DNA from: Pseudonocardiaceae bacterium
GTDB taxonomy: Bacteria; Actinomycetota; Actinomycetes; Mycobacteriales; Pseudonocardiaceae
DNA length: 18,073 nucleotides
Assembly (NCBI GenBank): GCA_025937115.1
Contig: JAICSB010000018.1
Span: forward strand, 1 to 18,073
Direction of reading: 5' to 3'
Part shown: positions 1 to 7,061 of the stretch, in pieces
How positions within the stretch are numbered: position 1 is the stretch's first letter
Layout: each line of letters begins with the position of its first letter
Translations under genes and position numbers: made by a program
Notes under the pieces: model-generated
What the model was told of the DNA's origin: nothing
Databases searched by the model: none
The model's input: the letters and a program-made list of their open reading frames with translations, nothing else

Positions 1-787
1 GACCGTTGATCGCAACGGTCATCTGGTGGGCAGCGCCGTCGGCCGTAGCGATGAACGCGTCACCGATCGTGAAGTGCGACGTCCGGTCCTGTTCGCCGTA
101 CACTCCGTTGCCGAAGTCCTTGCCGTAGTCGTGGATATCCACGGTTACGTGGGTCCCAGGATCCCAGAACTGCTGCGGACGCCAGTGCACCTCCTTCTTG
201 GAGAACCAATAGAAGGCACCGTCGACAGGTGGATCCGTGGTGACGGTAATCGTGTTCTCGGCGGCTTGTCTGTCCGTGATCGGCTCGTCGAAATATATCG
301 AGACTGGCTGACCCACGCCGACCGTCTCGCCGTTGAGCGGATTGATCGACGGGAAGGCAAGGGTCCGCGGCGCGATGGTGGTGAACGTCGAGGTGCTGCG
401 CACCTGACGGTTGTCGTCACCGACCGCAGTGGCGTTGATCGTGTAGGTCTTACCGTAGCCCAGCGGTTCGGTGGTCTTCCAGGTTGTGCTGTCGGGCTGA
501 AGCTGGCCGGCCACCGGAGTCCCCTGCGGACTGGCTACCGCCACCTCGCCGAGCTTGCCCCTCGCGACGGTCACCGTGATGGTCGCCAGCGGTGAGATGT
601 CGGCCGCCTGATTCACCGGATCGCTGGTGATGACCGCGACCGGAGGAGGCAGTGGTGCGGCGGTCTGGTGCGCCGCCGGAGTCGGCGCGCTGAGGTGGCC
701 CGAGCTGCACCCCGTCAACAACGCCCCGAGCATGCCGACGAGAAGTAACACCGTGATCACTGCACTGCGTCTGACCAGCCCTGACAC
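1..787 (-). CDS. L,D-transpeptidase lipoprotein, 5' part (runs off the window)
   Basis: Probable L,D-transpeptidase, an exported enzyme that makes 3-3 cross-links in peptidoglycan. The product begins VSGLVRRSAVITV, followed by a hydrophobic stretch and the lipobox LLTGC, so it should be a lipoprotein anchored outside the membrane. After a Pro/Ala-rich linker come Ig-like segments (VITSDPVNQAADISPLATI, then FPSINPLNGETVGVGQPVSI) and the linker typical of mycobacterial LdtMt2-type enzymes (FWDPGTHVTVDIHDYGKDFG, then HFTIGDAFIATADGAAHQM). The YkuD catalytic domain with its Cys lies beyond position 1, so activity cannot be judged. The GTG at 787 was chosen because GGAGG lies just upstream and the signal peptide follows at once; spacing is short. 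Transcription is away from the tRNA, so the gene probably has its own promoter in the ~240 bases upstream. Family assignment is firm; the exact Ldt class is not. Confidence 0.88.
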   Translation of the reverse strand, partial: MSGLVRRSAVITVLLLVGMLGALLTGCSSGHLSAPTPAAHQTAAPLPPPVAVITSDPVNQAADISPLATITVTVARGKLGEVAVASPQGTPVAGQLQPDSTTWKTTEPLGYGKTYTINATAVGDDNRQVRSTSTFTTIAPRTLAFPSINPLNGETVGVGQPVSIYFDEPITDRQAAENTITVTTDPPVDGAFYWFSKKEVHWRPQQFWDPGTHVTVDIHDYGKDFGNGVYGEQDRTSHFTIGDAFIATADGAAHQMTVAING

Positions 788-991
788 TGTCCTCCGACGT
801 CCAGTCGCCGGACCTGACCTGCTCACCCCCACGGGCACCATCCATTTCCGTGATCTACTACAAGGAGTTCAGTCTGCCGCCCCTGACTGACAGACTCGGC
901 GCGCTCGCCGATTGGACACGTGTGTACCGACGCGCGACGCCCTTGCGCGGTTGCTCGTAGGCCTGATTCGGCCCGGTGGTCGCAAGCATGC

Positions 992-997
992 TAGCGT
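992..997 (+). promoter_or_regulatory. Possible -10 element of the tRNA-Lys gene
   Basis: TAGCGT fits the TAnnnT pattern of actinobacterial -10 boxes and is preceded by TGC, an extended -10. It ends 32 bases before the first base of the tRNA, a plausible distance for a short 5' leader. I see no good -35 hexamer at 16-19 bases upstream, so the call is weak. Confidence 0.3.
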
Positions 998-1029
998 CCT
1001 GCCGTCGCGCCGAGCATGGTCCGACACCA

Positions 1030-1102
<73 letters not shown>

Positions 1103-1155
1103 CATTGTTGTAGCTGGTCATTGGGGCTGTGCCGGGCCACCAACATCAAGCGACA

Positions 1156-1428
1156 TCAGGTGCTATAGGCGTCGGATCGGTGCGAGATGTCGAGAACGAT
1201 GACGGTCTGGGAACTGTGGTCGAGGCGATAGCGGATGCGCCAGTCGCGGCCGCGGCGGGCTGAGTACTGACCTTCGTACTCATCGCGAAGCGGGTGACCG
1301 ACTCGGAGCGGATTGTCCAGGAGCGGGCCGGTCATGAACTCGGCCGCTGCCGTCGCGATCTTCTCCGGCAACTCGGACAGCTGTTTCTGTGCCCGACGTC
1401 GGAGGTCCAGGTTCCAGCGGTTTTCCAA
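1156..1428 (-). CDS. RelE/ParE-family toxin
   Basis: A 90-aa small basic protein of the RelE/ParE toxin superfamily. RelE-type members cut mRNA on the ribosome; ParE-type members act on gyrase; sequence alone does not separate them. The C-terminal half carries the family pattern: GQYSARRGRDWRIRYRLD (a G-x-Y-s-x-R-x-G-x-x-R-I-x-Y motif) and VIVLDISHRSDAY (the V-x-HR-x-D-x-Y ending), with basic residues where RelE toxins bind RNA. The start is TTG at 1428, because an in-frame stop lies four codons upstream; no clear ribosome site is seen, so translation may be coupled to the antitoxin gene, which ends 23 bases upstream. Antitoxin-then-toxin order is usual for relBE modules. Length is normal, so the toxin is probably intact. 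Confidence 0.85.
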   Translation of the reverse strand: MENRWNLDLRRRAQKQLSELPEKIATAAAEFMTGPLLDNPLRVGHPLRDEYEGQYSARRGRDWRIRYRLDHSSQTVIVLDISHRSDAYST

Positions 1429-1451
1429 ACGATCGGGTTAGTCGGTTCGGG

Positions 1452-1763
1452 TCACGCCACGCCGCTGGTCGGCGGGAACAGGTGCCTGAACCGGCGACGG
1501 AACTCGGCCTCGTCGATGCCGGGCTGATCGTCGCCGTCCGGAGAGGCAGCTTCTCCCCACTCGACGCGCTCGGCGGCATCACGTCTCCACCACGCGGTCT
1601 CCTCCTCGGACTCCAGCTCGAGAAGATGTGCCCATTGCTCGGCGGACACGAGCACCACCGGCGTGTGGCCAGGACGTACCAACGCAACTGGACCGTGGCC
1701 GGCCTCAACCTCGTCGGCGAGCGGACCGATCGGGTCGGCGTCGTCCAGTGGTTCGAGTCGCAT
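1452..1763 (-). CDS. Phd/YefM-type antitoxin
   Basis: A 103-aa acidic protein directly upstream of the RelE-type toxin. The N-terminal part fits the Phd/YefM fold used for DNA binding and dimerisation: DPIGPLADEVEAGHGPVALVR followed by PVVLVSAEQWAHLLEL, the latter being the family's V-L-V-S-x-x-x-W/Y-x-x-L motif. The C-terminal third (about residues 60-103) is charged and probably disordered, and would wrap the toxin. Such antitoxins normally repress their own promoter, with the toxin as corepressor. The start ATG at 1763 is preceded by only a weak GGGT. The family call rests on motif pattern and neighbour, and is fairly secure. Confidence 0.8.
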   Translation of the reverse strand: MRLEPLDDADPIGPLADEVEAGHGPVALVRPGHTPVVLVSAEQWAHLLELESEEETAWWRRDAAERVEWGEAASPDGDDQPGIDEAEFRRRFRHLFPPTSGVA

Positions 1764-1825
1764 GACCCAAGTATGGCGCAGATCGGTACCAGCTAGCAGT
1801 CAAGGACCACAAGTCGGCGCGCGGT

Positions 1826-2035
1826 TCAGTACCGGCCAGCCCGCACATCCGACAGGAACGCCAGCTCAGCGTAGGTACCCCGCCGACGCTCCAGCATGAG
1901 GCATACCTCGGTGGCCACCGTGGCAGGAATGAGTAGAGGACCGGGCAGCCGCTCCAGCAGGTACTTGCACTCCTGGTGGTGATCGTCGCGGTCGTTGATG
2001 ACGGCCACGATCGGCCCAGTGTCGACCAGGATCAC
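1826..2035 (-). pseudogene. Truncated PIN-domain (VapC-type) toxin
   Basis: The frame encodes only 69 aa, whereas VapC toxins are usually ~125-140 aa. The N-terminal half of a PIN ribonuclease is clear: ILVDTGPIVAVINDRDDHH carries the first metal-binding Asp, and PATVATEVCLML carries the conserved Glu. The frame then stops (AGRY, stop). The C-terminal half with the remaining two acidic residues is absent, and only about 60 bases separate this stop from the next gene, so the missing part is not there in another frame. It should be catalytically dead unless it works as a partial fold. The GTG start overlaps the upstream antitoxin stop by four bases (GTGA), the normal coupling in vapBC operons. 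A database may list it as an intact short CDS. Confidence 0.65.
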
Positions 2036-2307
2036 GCGGCGGTACCCGGTTCGGTTCGCAGAATCTCCTCAACCCGCTCCGCCAGGTCGGGTTCGGCCGA
2101 CAGCGTGCCCGCGCTGGCGAACGTGCGGACCGGGTCCGATGCCAACCGTGTCGAGTCCGGGTACGCTCTCAACTGCTCCGCCAGCGGGTGCGCCTGCTCG
2201 TCGGTCATGCCAGCCTCAATGGCAGCGCGCAGTACCGCGCCGATCGCCGCGACCCGGTCCTCAGGTAGCACGTCGATCAGCCGGTGCACTTCGTCCCTGG
2301 TGGCCAT
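2032..2307 (-). CDS. Putative antitoxin paired with the PIN toxin
   Basis: A 91-aa protein starting MATRDEVHRLIDVLPEDRV. It is predicted mostly helical, with a helix-rich N-terminus and an acidic Glu/Asp-rich C-terminus ending EEILRTEPGTAA. I recognise the general style (R-x-E-V-x-x-L-I-D-x-L-P-E-D-R) from small antitoxins next to PIN toxins in actinobacteria, but cannot name a family with certainty. The ATG at 2307 was chosen over an in-frame start at 2376 because the 23 extra residues have no family resemblance. Its stop overlaps the PIN-toxin GTG. With the toxin truncated, the antitoxin is either a relic, a repressor kept for its own sake, or able to neutralise a related toxin elsewhere. 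Confidence 0.7.
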   Translation of the reverse strand: MATRDEVHRLIDVLPEDRVAAIGAVLRAAIEAGMTDEQAHPLAEQLRAYPDSTRLASDPVRTFASAGTLSAEPDLAERVEEILRTEPGTAA

Positions 2308-2691
2308 GACGCCAGGGTCCCACGGCAAACATCCGCTCGGCCTCACCGGTCGTTCACACATCGGCCACTGGCACACCGAAACGTAGCTCGTCTTCAGCTC
2401 CCGGCTTCGCAGTGTGCTGCTGATACCTGGTTGTTGTCTGCGTTGTCGTCGTCGCTGTTATCAGGGCTGGTTTCGCTGGCGGCTCGCTAGCGAAGATCAA
2501 GGTACTCGTATCGGTGGCTGGGGGTGCGCGTGATCTCACATCGACGAGACCATCACGTGCGCGCGCCTATTCCGGCGCTCTGTTGGCCGTCTTCGGGGGT
2601 GGGCGTTTCTCTGGCAAGCGACAAGATTGTTGCTTGTGGTGCCTGCCTGCCGTCGTGTGCGGAGATACGCTGAGGCAACGAGCCGGAACAG
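2308..2691. other. Intergenic region between antitoxin and sigma-factor genes
   Basis: About 380 bases with no credible gene on either strand; the short open frames here lack family features. It must hold the promoter of the minus-strand antitoxin/PIN pair and sequences upstream of the sigma gene. The only structures I see are a 9-bp hairpin at 2472-2494 and an ECF-like promoter at its right edge. Confidence 0.6.
2472..2494. repeat. 9-bp inverted repeat (hairpin) between divergent operons
   Basis: TTCGCTGGC and GCTAGCGAA pair over nine positions with one G-T pair, around loop GGCTC. No T-run follows on either strand, so it is not a classical terminator. It could be an operator for one of the flanking autoregulated systems. 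Confidence 0.35.
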
Positions 2692-2710
2692 GTGGATGCC
2701 GCCCGGCGTA
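2685..2710 (+). promoter_or_regulatory. Candidate ECF-type promoter of the sigma gene
   Basis: GGAAC at 2685-2689, then 17 bases, then CGTA at 2707-2710. This matches the GGAAC-N16/17-CGT pattern recognised by many ECF sigma factors. Transcription would begin near 2717, leaving a short leader with GAGG at 2721-2724, nine bases before the GTG at 2734. If real, the sigma factor may drive its own gene, as ECF factors often do, and the in-frame GTG at 2692 could not be used. Confidence 0.4.
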
Positions 2711-2733
2711 GCTGCGACGTGAGGATGTCTCTG

Positions 2734-3438
2734 GTGGCCGACGAGGTTCGACCGAGTGACCCCCGGCTGAACCGTTGGCAGGGCGGTGGCAGTTCGGAGC
2801 CGATACCCGCGGCTGAGAGCGTGGTCGAGGAACCTTGCGATTCCGAACTTGTGCGAAGACTCGGGGATGCCGACCGGGCGGCATTGTCTCAGCTCTATCA
2901 GCGTTTCGGGCGACCGTGCTACTCGCTGGCCCGGCGAATCTGCGCGGATCAGGGACTGGCCGAGGACGTGGTGCAGGAGGTGTTCCTGACGCTGTGGCGT
3001 GAGCCGACCCGGTTCGACCCATCTCGGGGTGACTTTGCTACCTGGCTGCTGACGCTGATCCACCACAGGGCGGTGGACACGGTGCGAAAGGAGAGCACCA
3101 TCCGGCGACGGGTGGTCTCTGCTCCGGAGGCGGGCGAGGATTGGTCGCCAACGCCAGTACCGGGCGCCGATGCGGCGGCGATTTCGCGCGTCGCGGCCGG
3201 CCAGGTGCGCACGGCGCTTCGTCGCCTACCGGTCGAGCAGCGGCGGGTGCTCGCTTTGGCCTATTTCGGCGGGCACACTCAGCGTGAGATTGCCGTACTG
3301 ACTGGTGTCCCGCTGGGCACGGTGAAGTCCCGCACGTTCGCCGCGGTGCAGCGCCTGCGCTCGCTGCTGACCGAGCAGTTGGATCCTAGCGCCCTGGTCG
3401 CAGAGGCCCGAATGCTCAGGGAGGTGGTGAACCGATGA
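2734..3438 (+). CDS. ECF-family RNA polymerase sigma factor
   Basis: ECF sigma factor that directs RNA polymerase to a special promoter set under anti-sigma control. From the chosen start it has 234 aa. Region 2 spans roughly residues 48-120 (ALSQLYQRFGRPCYSLARRI, then AEDVVQEVFLTLWREP and FATWLLTLIHHRAVDTVRK, which cover the -10 contact region). Region 4 spans roughly 153-213 (LRRLPVEQRRVLALAYFGG, then the helix-turn-helix TQREIAVLTGVPLGTVKSRT). It resembles the SigK group more than others, as an impression only. The frame is open from GTG 2692; ATG 2725 has GAGG directly against it, while GTG 2734 has GAGG at a good distance, so 2734 is preferred; the start stays uncertain. Its stop overlaps the anti-sigma start (ATGA), implying translational coupling. 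Confidence 0.9.
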   Translation: MADEVRPSDPRLNRWQGGGSSEPIPAAESVVEEPCDSELVRRLGDADRAALSQLYQRFGRPCYSLARRICADQGLAEDVVQEVFLTLWREPTRFDPSRGDFATWLLTLIHHRAVDTVRKESTIRRRVVSAPEAGEDWSPTPVPGADAAAISRVAAGQVRTALRRLPVEQRRVLALAYFGGHTQREIAVLTGVPLGTVKSRTFAAVQRLRSLLTEQLDPSALVAEARMLREVVNR

Positions 3439-3848
3439 ACGACCAGCAGGACCGTGTTAGCGGCTGCCCGTACCGCGAGTTGGCGGTCGGCTGGGCATTA
3501 CACGCCCTGGAGCCCGTCGCAGAGTTCCAGGTCACCGGGCACCTGGCTGATTGCCCAACCTGCGCCAGCATTGCCGCGGAGACCGAGGAGGTCGGCGCCA
3601 TGCTGGCCCTGTCCGTCCCGCAGACGATCCCCAGTGTGGGATTGGAGCAGCGGATACTCAGCGCCACGGGCGCCAGTCGGGCAGCGCCGGCCGTGTCGCT
3701 GGTACTGCCGATGCAGCCAGGCCGACCCATCACGGAGCCATCTGAGGTCGACTTCCGGGGATGGCTGTCGATCACCTGGGCTGACGTGGTGGGTCACGCG
3801 GGAGTTGAGCAAGCGCTGCTGGCGGTGGGTAACAGCAGGATCGGGTAG
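3435..3848 (+). CDS. Zinc-type (ZAS) anti-sigma factor, apparently soluble
   Basis: A 137-aa partner of the preceding sigma factor, with coding regions overlapping by four bases. The N-terminal half is an anti-sigma domain: YRELAVGWALHALEP, then GHLADCPTCA, the H-x3-C-x2-C zinc signature (His36, Cys40, Cys43); Cys11 could be the fourth ligand. Such domains clamp onto sigma regions 2 and 4. Most relatives (RskA type) go on to a membrane helix and an extracytoplasmic sensor. Here no hydrophobic segment of membrane length is present, and the remaining ~80 residues (ending AVGNSRIG) match nothing I recognise. It is therefore either a cytosolic, perhaps redox- or metal-responsive, anti-sigma factor or a truncated one. 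I see no frameshift that would restore a longer product. Confidence 0.8.
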   Translation: MNDQQDRVSGCPYRELAVGWALHALEPVAEFQVTGHLADCPTCASIAAETEEVGAMLALSVPQTIPSVGLEQRILSATGASRAAPAVSLVLPMQPGRPITEPSEVDFRGWLSITWADVVGHAGVEQALLAVGNSRIG

Positions 3849-3916
3849 ACGGCGGGCCTGCCCATCCGAATGGTCACGGTGCAGGTCATGACTCATATTT
3901 CGGGAGAATGCTGATC

Positions 3917-5038
3917 ATGCCAGCCACCCAGGAATTTAGTGACGAGTTTCGGCAGCGTGCGGTGCGGATGGTGCTCGACGGGCGCCCGGAAGCGGATGGC
4001 CAACTCGGCGCGATCGAGCGGGTCGCTGATCAGTTGACAGTGGCTCCGCAGACCCTGCAACAGTGGGTCGAGCAGGCCGGGGCGAATGAGACTAGCGAGT
4101 CCTCGGACGCGACCCCGCCCGCCCAACCCGACACCTACGAGGAGGGCTTGCTGCTGGTGCAACGCGGCGAACTCGATAAGGCGGAGACGCTGTGGCGCAC
4201 GGCGGCCGAGGCCGGCAACACCGACGCCGCCACCGGTCTCGGCCGGCTGCTTGTGCAGCGCGGCGAGCTCACCGAGGCGGAGGCATGGTGGCGTACCGCA
4301 GCCAAAACGGGCAACATCGACGCCGCCAACTACCTCGGTCTGCTGCTGGTGCAGCGTGATGAGCTCGCCGAGGCGGAGACCTGGTGGCGCAGCACCGCCG
4401 AAGCCGGCAACATCGCCGCCGCCACCGTGCTGGGCGTGCTGCTGGTACAGCGTGGCGAGCTCGCCGAGGCGGAGACCTGGTGGCGCAGCGCCGCCCACGC
4501 CGGCAACACCACCGCGGCATTCAACCTCGGTCTGCTGCTCAAGCGGCGCGGCGATTTCGACGGAGCGGCACGGTGGTCACGGGCCGCCGCCGAAGCCGGT
4601 AACACTGACGCCGCCAACAACCTCGGCCTGGTGCTGGAAGAGCGTGGCGAGCTCGATGAGGCCGTGGCCTGGTACCGCACCGCCGCCGAGGCCGGTCACG
4701 CCACTGCGGCCTACAATCTAGGCCTGCTGCTCAAGCAACGCGGCGAGCACGACGAAGCAGCGACCTGGTACCGCACCGCCGCCGACGCCGGCAATGCCGG
4801 CGCCGCCAACAACCTCGCCGTCCTGCTCGAACAGCGCGGCGACGTCGACGAAGCAGCGACCTGGTACCGCACCGCAGCCGAAGCCGGAAACAGCAACGCC
4901 GCCTACAACCTCGGCGTCTTACTGGCGCGGCGCGGCGAGCTCGACGAGGCCCGGGCTTGGTATCGCACCGCCGCCGACGCCGGTCACACCACCGCCGCCA
5001 ACAACCTGCGCATCCTGCTAGGCCCAGAACGATCTTAG
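3917..5038 (+). CDS. Transposase-type HTH fused to Sel1/TPR-like repeats
   Basis: A 373-aa protein with two clear parts. Residues ~5-55 (EFSDEFRQRAVRMVLDG, then IERVADQLTVAPQTLQQWV) match the N-terminal helix-turn-helix of IS3/IS911 OrfA transposases. After an acidic, Pro-containing linker, residues ~74-361 hold nine near-identical 32-residue helical repeats (LG-LL-x-RG-x-x-DEA-x-WYRTAAEAGN-x-x-AA) and a partial tenth. Sel1-like repeats usually mediate protein contacts. No orfB, DDE motif or insertion-sequence ends follow, so this is not a working transposase; a role as DNA-binding adaptor or regulator is inference. It lies 68 bases downstream of the anti-sigma gene in the same direction and could be co-transcribed. 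ATG 3917 has GGGAG ten bases upstream; ATG 3908 directly abuts it. Confidence 0.82.
   Translation: MPATQEFSDEFRQRAVRMVLDGRPEADGQLGAIERVADQLTVAPQTLQQWVEQAGANETSESSDATPPAQPDTYEEGLLLVQRGELDKAETLWRTAAEAGNTDAATGLGRLLVQRGELTEAEAWWRTAAKTGNIDAANYLGLLLVQRDELAEAETWWRSTAEAGNIAAATVLGVLLVQRGELAEAETWWRSAAHAGNTTAAFNLGLLLKRRGDFDGAARWSRAAAEAGNTDAANNLGLVLEERGELDEAVAWYRTAAEAGHATAAYNLGLLLKQRGEHDEAATWYRTAADAGNAGAANNLAVLLEQRGDVDEAATWYRTAAEAGNSNAAYNLGVLLARRGELDEARAWYRTAADAGHTTAANNLRILLGPERS
4136..5038 (+). repeat. Nine tandem 96-bp coding repeats plus a partial tenth
   Basis: Nine in-frame units of 96 bases run from 4136 to 4999, each encoding 32 residues, followed by a short tenth start (NNLRILLG). Early units read LVQRGEL-EAE-WWR; later units read QRGE-DEA-WYRTAA, so two sub-types are present, consistent with growth by unequal crossing-over. 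Recombination here would change repeat number without shifting the frame. Confidence 0.85.
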
Positions 5039-5202
5039 GCCGGGCTCATGACCGCTACTGCAGCGTTCGTCCAGCAGGTCTCATCGCCACTGCCGTGCAC
5101 CAGCGCGGCGATCACATGTCGAAAACGACCTGGTCCGGGACCCGGTGACGGGTGACAACCTCGCGGGTGGGTCGAAGAGCACGGATAGGCGGGTACCGGC
5201 GC

Positions 5203-6678
5203 TCAGCCACGTGCCCGCACCGCTATAGGCAACATGTGCGACGCATTCGGCTCGGCACAATACTCCCCGTACCCGCCCGTCCGGGCGACCGACACGATAA
5301 TCTTCCGCAATTCTTCAACAAAGTGCAGGATGTTCTTATGTGCGATGTCGTTATCGGGGTAGCGACACGCCACGTGCAATCCTTCGTGGATTCTGGTGAT
5401 CCAGACGCACACCTGATCGCCGTACGACACTCTCATGATAGTTGATGCGTTCCAACCGGCCCACAGATCAGCCCCGGGAACGGCTCGGGCGTCGACGTAT
5501 GAGATCAGCGAGAACAGGTCGGGTGAAGTGGGATGGAAGTCTGAACCCAACAGGTGGAGAACCCGAGCGATGGGCATTCGGGCCATAGACCTGTTGGTGT
5601 GTAGGGCATTGCGCGCCAACTCCAGCACTCCCCGGAAGTCCTGGGCCTGGGCTGTGCGGATCTCGATCGGCGCAGCGCCGACGTACCACCCCACCGATTC
5701 CGACCACTGCGACTTCGCTCGCGTGTGGAACGGGACGACGGTCCGGCACGTTGCGCGGCCACCGATCTCAAGGACGGCGATGCTTGAGGTGGCCAGGACG
5801 CCAGCCAGGATGCCTCCGTACCGTCGGCAGCACACGTCGAAACTCGCCGCGTCCGAGTCGTCCACCAGCATCTCCTGCAGGAGGTTCTGCCTGGGTAGCT
5901 CACCGAGAACGATTCCGAGATCCAATGGAAAGGTTGGCAGCATGCCATCGCAGGAGCCGATGAACTCCCGCCAGCGCGCGACGATCTCGTGGGAGTCGTC
6001 GATCCGATCTGCCTGTGCCCGCTCGATCTCGCAGAAGTCCACATAGCTGCCGACCTCCGGCGGGACTGCGGCGCGGCCCTCAACGCCCGCCGCATAGAGT
6101 TCGTGGATCTCCGCGGCCATCAGATGAAGCGAGTAGGCGTCGACGTTGGTGTGATCGAAGGCCAGGTACAGGCTGGTGGAATCGTCCCGGACAACAGCGG
6201 CGTAGATGAAGTTCGGCCAGCTCAGAGCATCCGTCGCCGCATCAAAGCGGTCCTGCAGGTGCTGGCACAGGTCTTCTACCCGAGGGAAGTAGCCCACCAT
6301 TTCACGGTGCAACAACACGTCGTCGACGGCCAGGGTGAACCGCCGCAGCTCGTCGCCGACCCACTGGAATCCACTGCGCAGCGTCTCGTGGCGTCGCGTC
6401 CACAGCCCCAGCGCGGTGTCCAGAATGTCGAGATCGACGTGACCTGGAATGTCGAACGCAGTGCCCACCCAGGCTGGGATGTACCGGCCCCGTTGACGCA
6501 AGGTTCGGACGGTCCGGACGTGTGATTCCTGGACGTACGCCGCAGGTCGGGAGTCCTTAGGCGCGTCGTCTGCGAAGGCGACAGTAGCCGGGTGCAGCGT
6601 CCACTCGATGAGTCGTCCGGAGCGGACACCGCAGCGCAGAATGTCGGTGATTATCACCGGATCTCCGTTCACTTGCAC
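5203..6678 (-). CDS. Stand-alone condensation-domain (PapA-like) acyltransferase
   Basis: A 491-aa single-domain protein of the NRPS condensation / polyketide-associated (Pap) acyltransferase superfamily, which forms ester or amide bonds using carrier-protein- or CoA-bound acyl groups. Visible motifs: WTRRHETLRSGF at ~93-104 (the RHE-x-LR element of condensation domains) and FDHTNVDAYSL at ~174-184, the active-site H-x3-D motif with His176 and Asp180, where the usual final Gly is Ala. The C-terminal half (ESVGWYVGAAPIEI, then FSLISYVDAR) fits the second chloramphenicol-acetyltransferase-like lobe. No adenylation or carrier domain is attached. GTG 6678 is the longest start; GTG 6672 has GAGG just upstream and is equally likely. 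It converges with the HTH-Sel1 gene and is ~8 kb from the NRPS operon, so a link to that pathway is unproven. Substrate unknown. Confidence 0.8.
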   Translation of the reverse strand: MQVNGDPVIITDILRCGVRSGRLIEWTLHPATVAFADDAPKDSRPAAYVQESHVRTVRTLRQRGRYIPAWVGTAFDIPGHVDLDILDTALGLWTRRHETLRSGFQWVGDELRRFTLAVDDVLLHREMVGYFPRVEDLCQHLQDRFDAATDALSWPNFIYAAVVRDDSTSLYLAFDHTNVDAYSLHLMAAEIHELYAAGVEGRAAVPPEVGSYVDFCEIERAQADRIDDSHEIVARWREFIGSCDGMLPTFPLDLGIVLGELPRQNLLQEMLVDDSDAASFDVCCRRYGGILAGVLATSSIAVLEIGGRATCRTVVPFHTRAKSQWSESVGWYVGAAPIEIRTAQAQDFRGVLELARNALHTNRSMARMPIARVLHLLGSDFHPTSPDLFSLISYVDARAVPGADLWAGWNASTIMRVSYGDQVCVWITRIHEGLHVACRYPDNDIAHKNILHFVEELRKIIVSVARTGGYGEYCAEPNASHMLPIAVRARG

Positions 6679-6866
6679 CTCGGGGCACGCGCCGGGACGG
6701 CCAAAACCCGGCTGATACTACTGAAGGCCCCTCCGAGCTATGCCCCGGCAACTGAAGTCCGCCGCTGGCTGCCAACGAGCACGTCCTCACCACGTCGGTG
6801 ATCCGGGTGCGATGATGCCCCTCGGCACCGAACATCCCGCGCCGCAGCGCGCCGGGCTCCGGCTGC

Positions 6867-6968
6867 GTGGCCAGCCTGTTCCACGCCAAAGCCCGCACCG
6901 GCACCCCGCGCCGCCGTCTGATCAACATCCCCGCACGGATCGCTTGCCGAGCCCGGCATCAGCTGTAG
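6867..6968 (+). pseudogene. Probable IS1380-type transposase C-terminal remnant
   Basis: The plus-strand frame reads VASLFHAKARTGTPRR followed by RLINIPARIACRARHQL and then a stop. The pattern L-I-N-I/V-P-A-R-I-A-x-x-A-R-x-x-x resembles the segment just before the C-terminus of IS1380-family transposases, where it normally continues into LHLP-x-x-WPW. Here a stop ends it and the sequence upstream falls out of similarity, so only about 33 residues remain. No terminal inverted repeats or target duplications were found. The family call is from memory of the motif, not a search. Confidence 0.38.
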
Positions 6969-7061
6969 CAGGTCGGGCGCAAACGGATCGTCCGTTTGGG
7001 AAGCATGAGCCGAGTAGGCTGCTGCCTATTCGCCTTGCCGCTGGCTCTCAAGATCGTCAAT

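Noticed and set aside
3871..3899. Possible promoter TGGTCA-N17-CATATT before the HTH-Sel1 gene
   Set aside because: Both hexamers match the consensus poorly, and the gene may be read from the sigma operon.
5039..5148. Weak likeness of GLIATAVHQRGDH to an IS3 OrfB segment downstream of the HTH-Sel1 gene
   Set aside because: Only a few residues match, there is no DDE context, and no terminal repeats were found.
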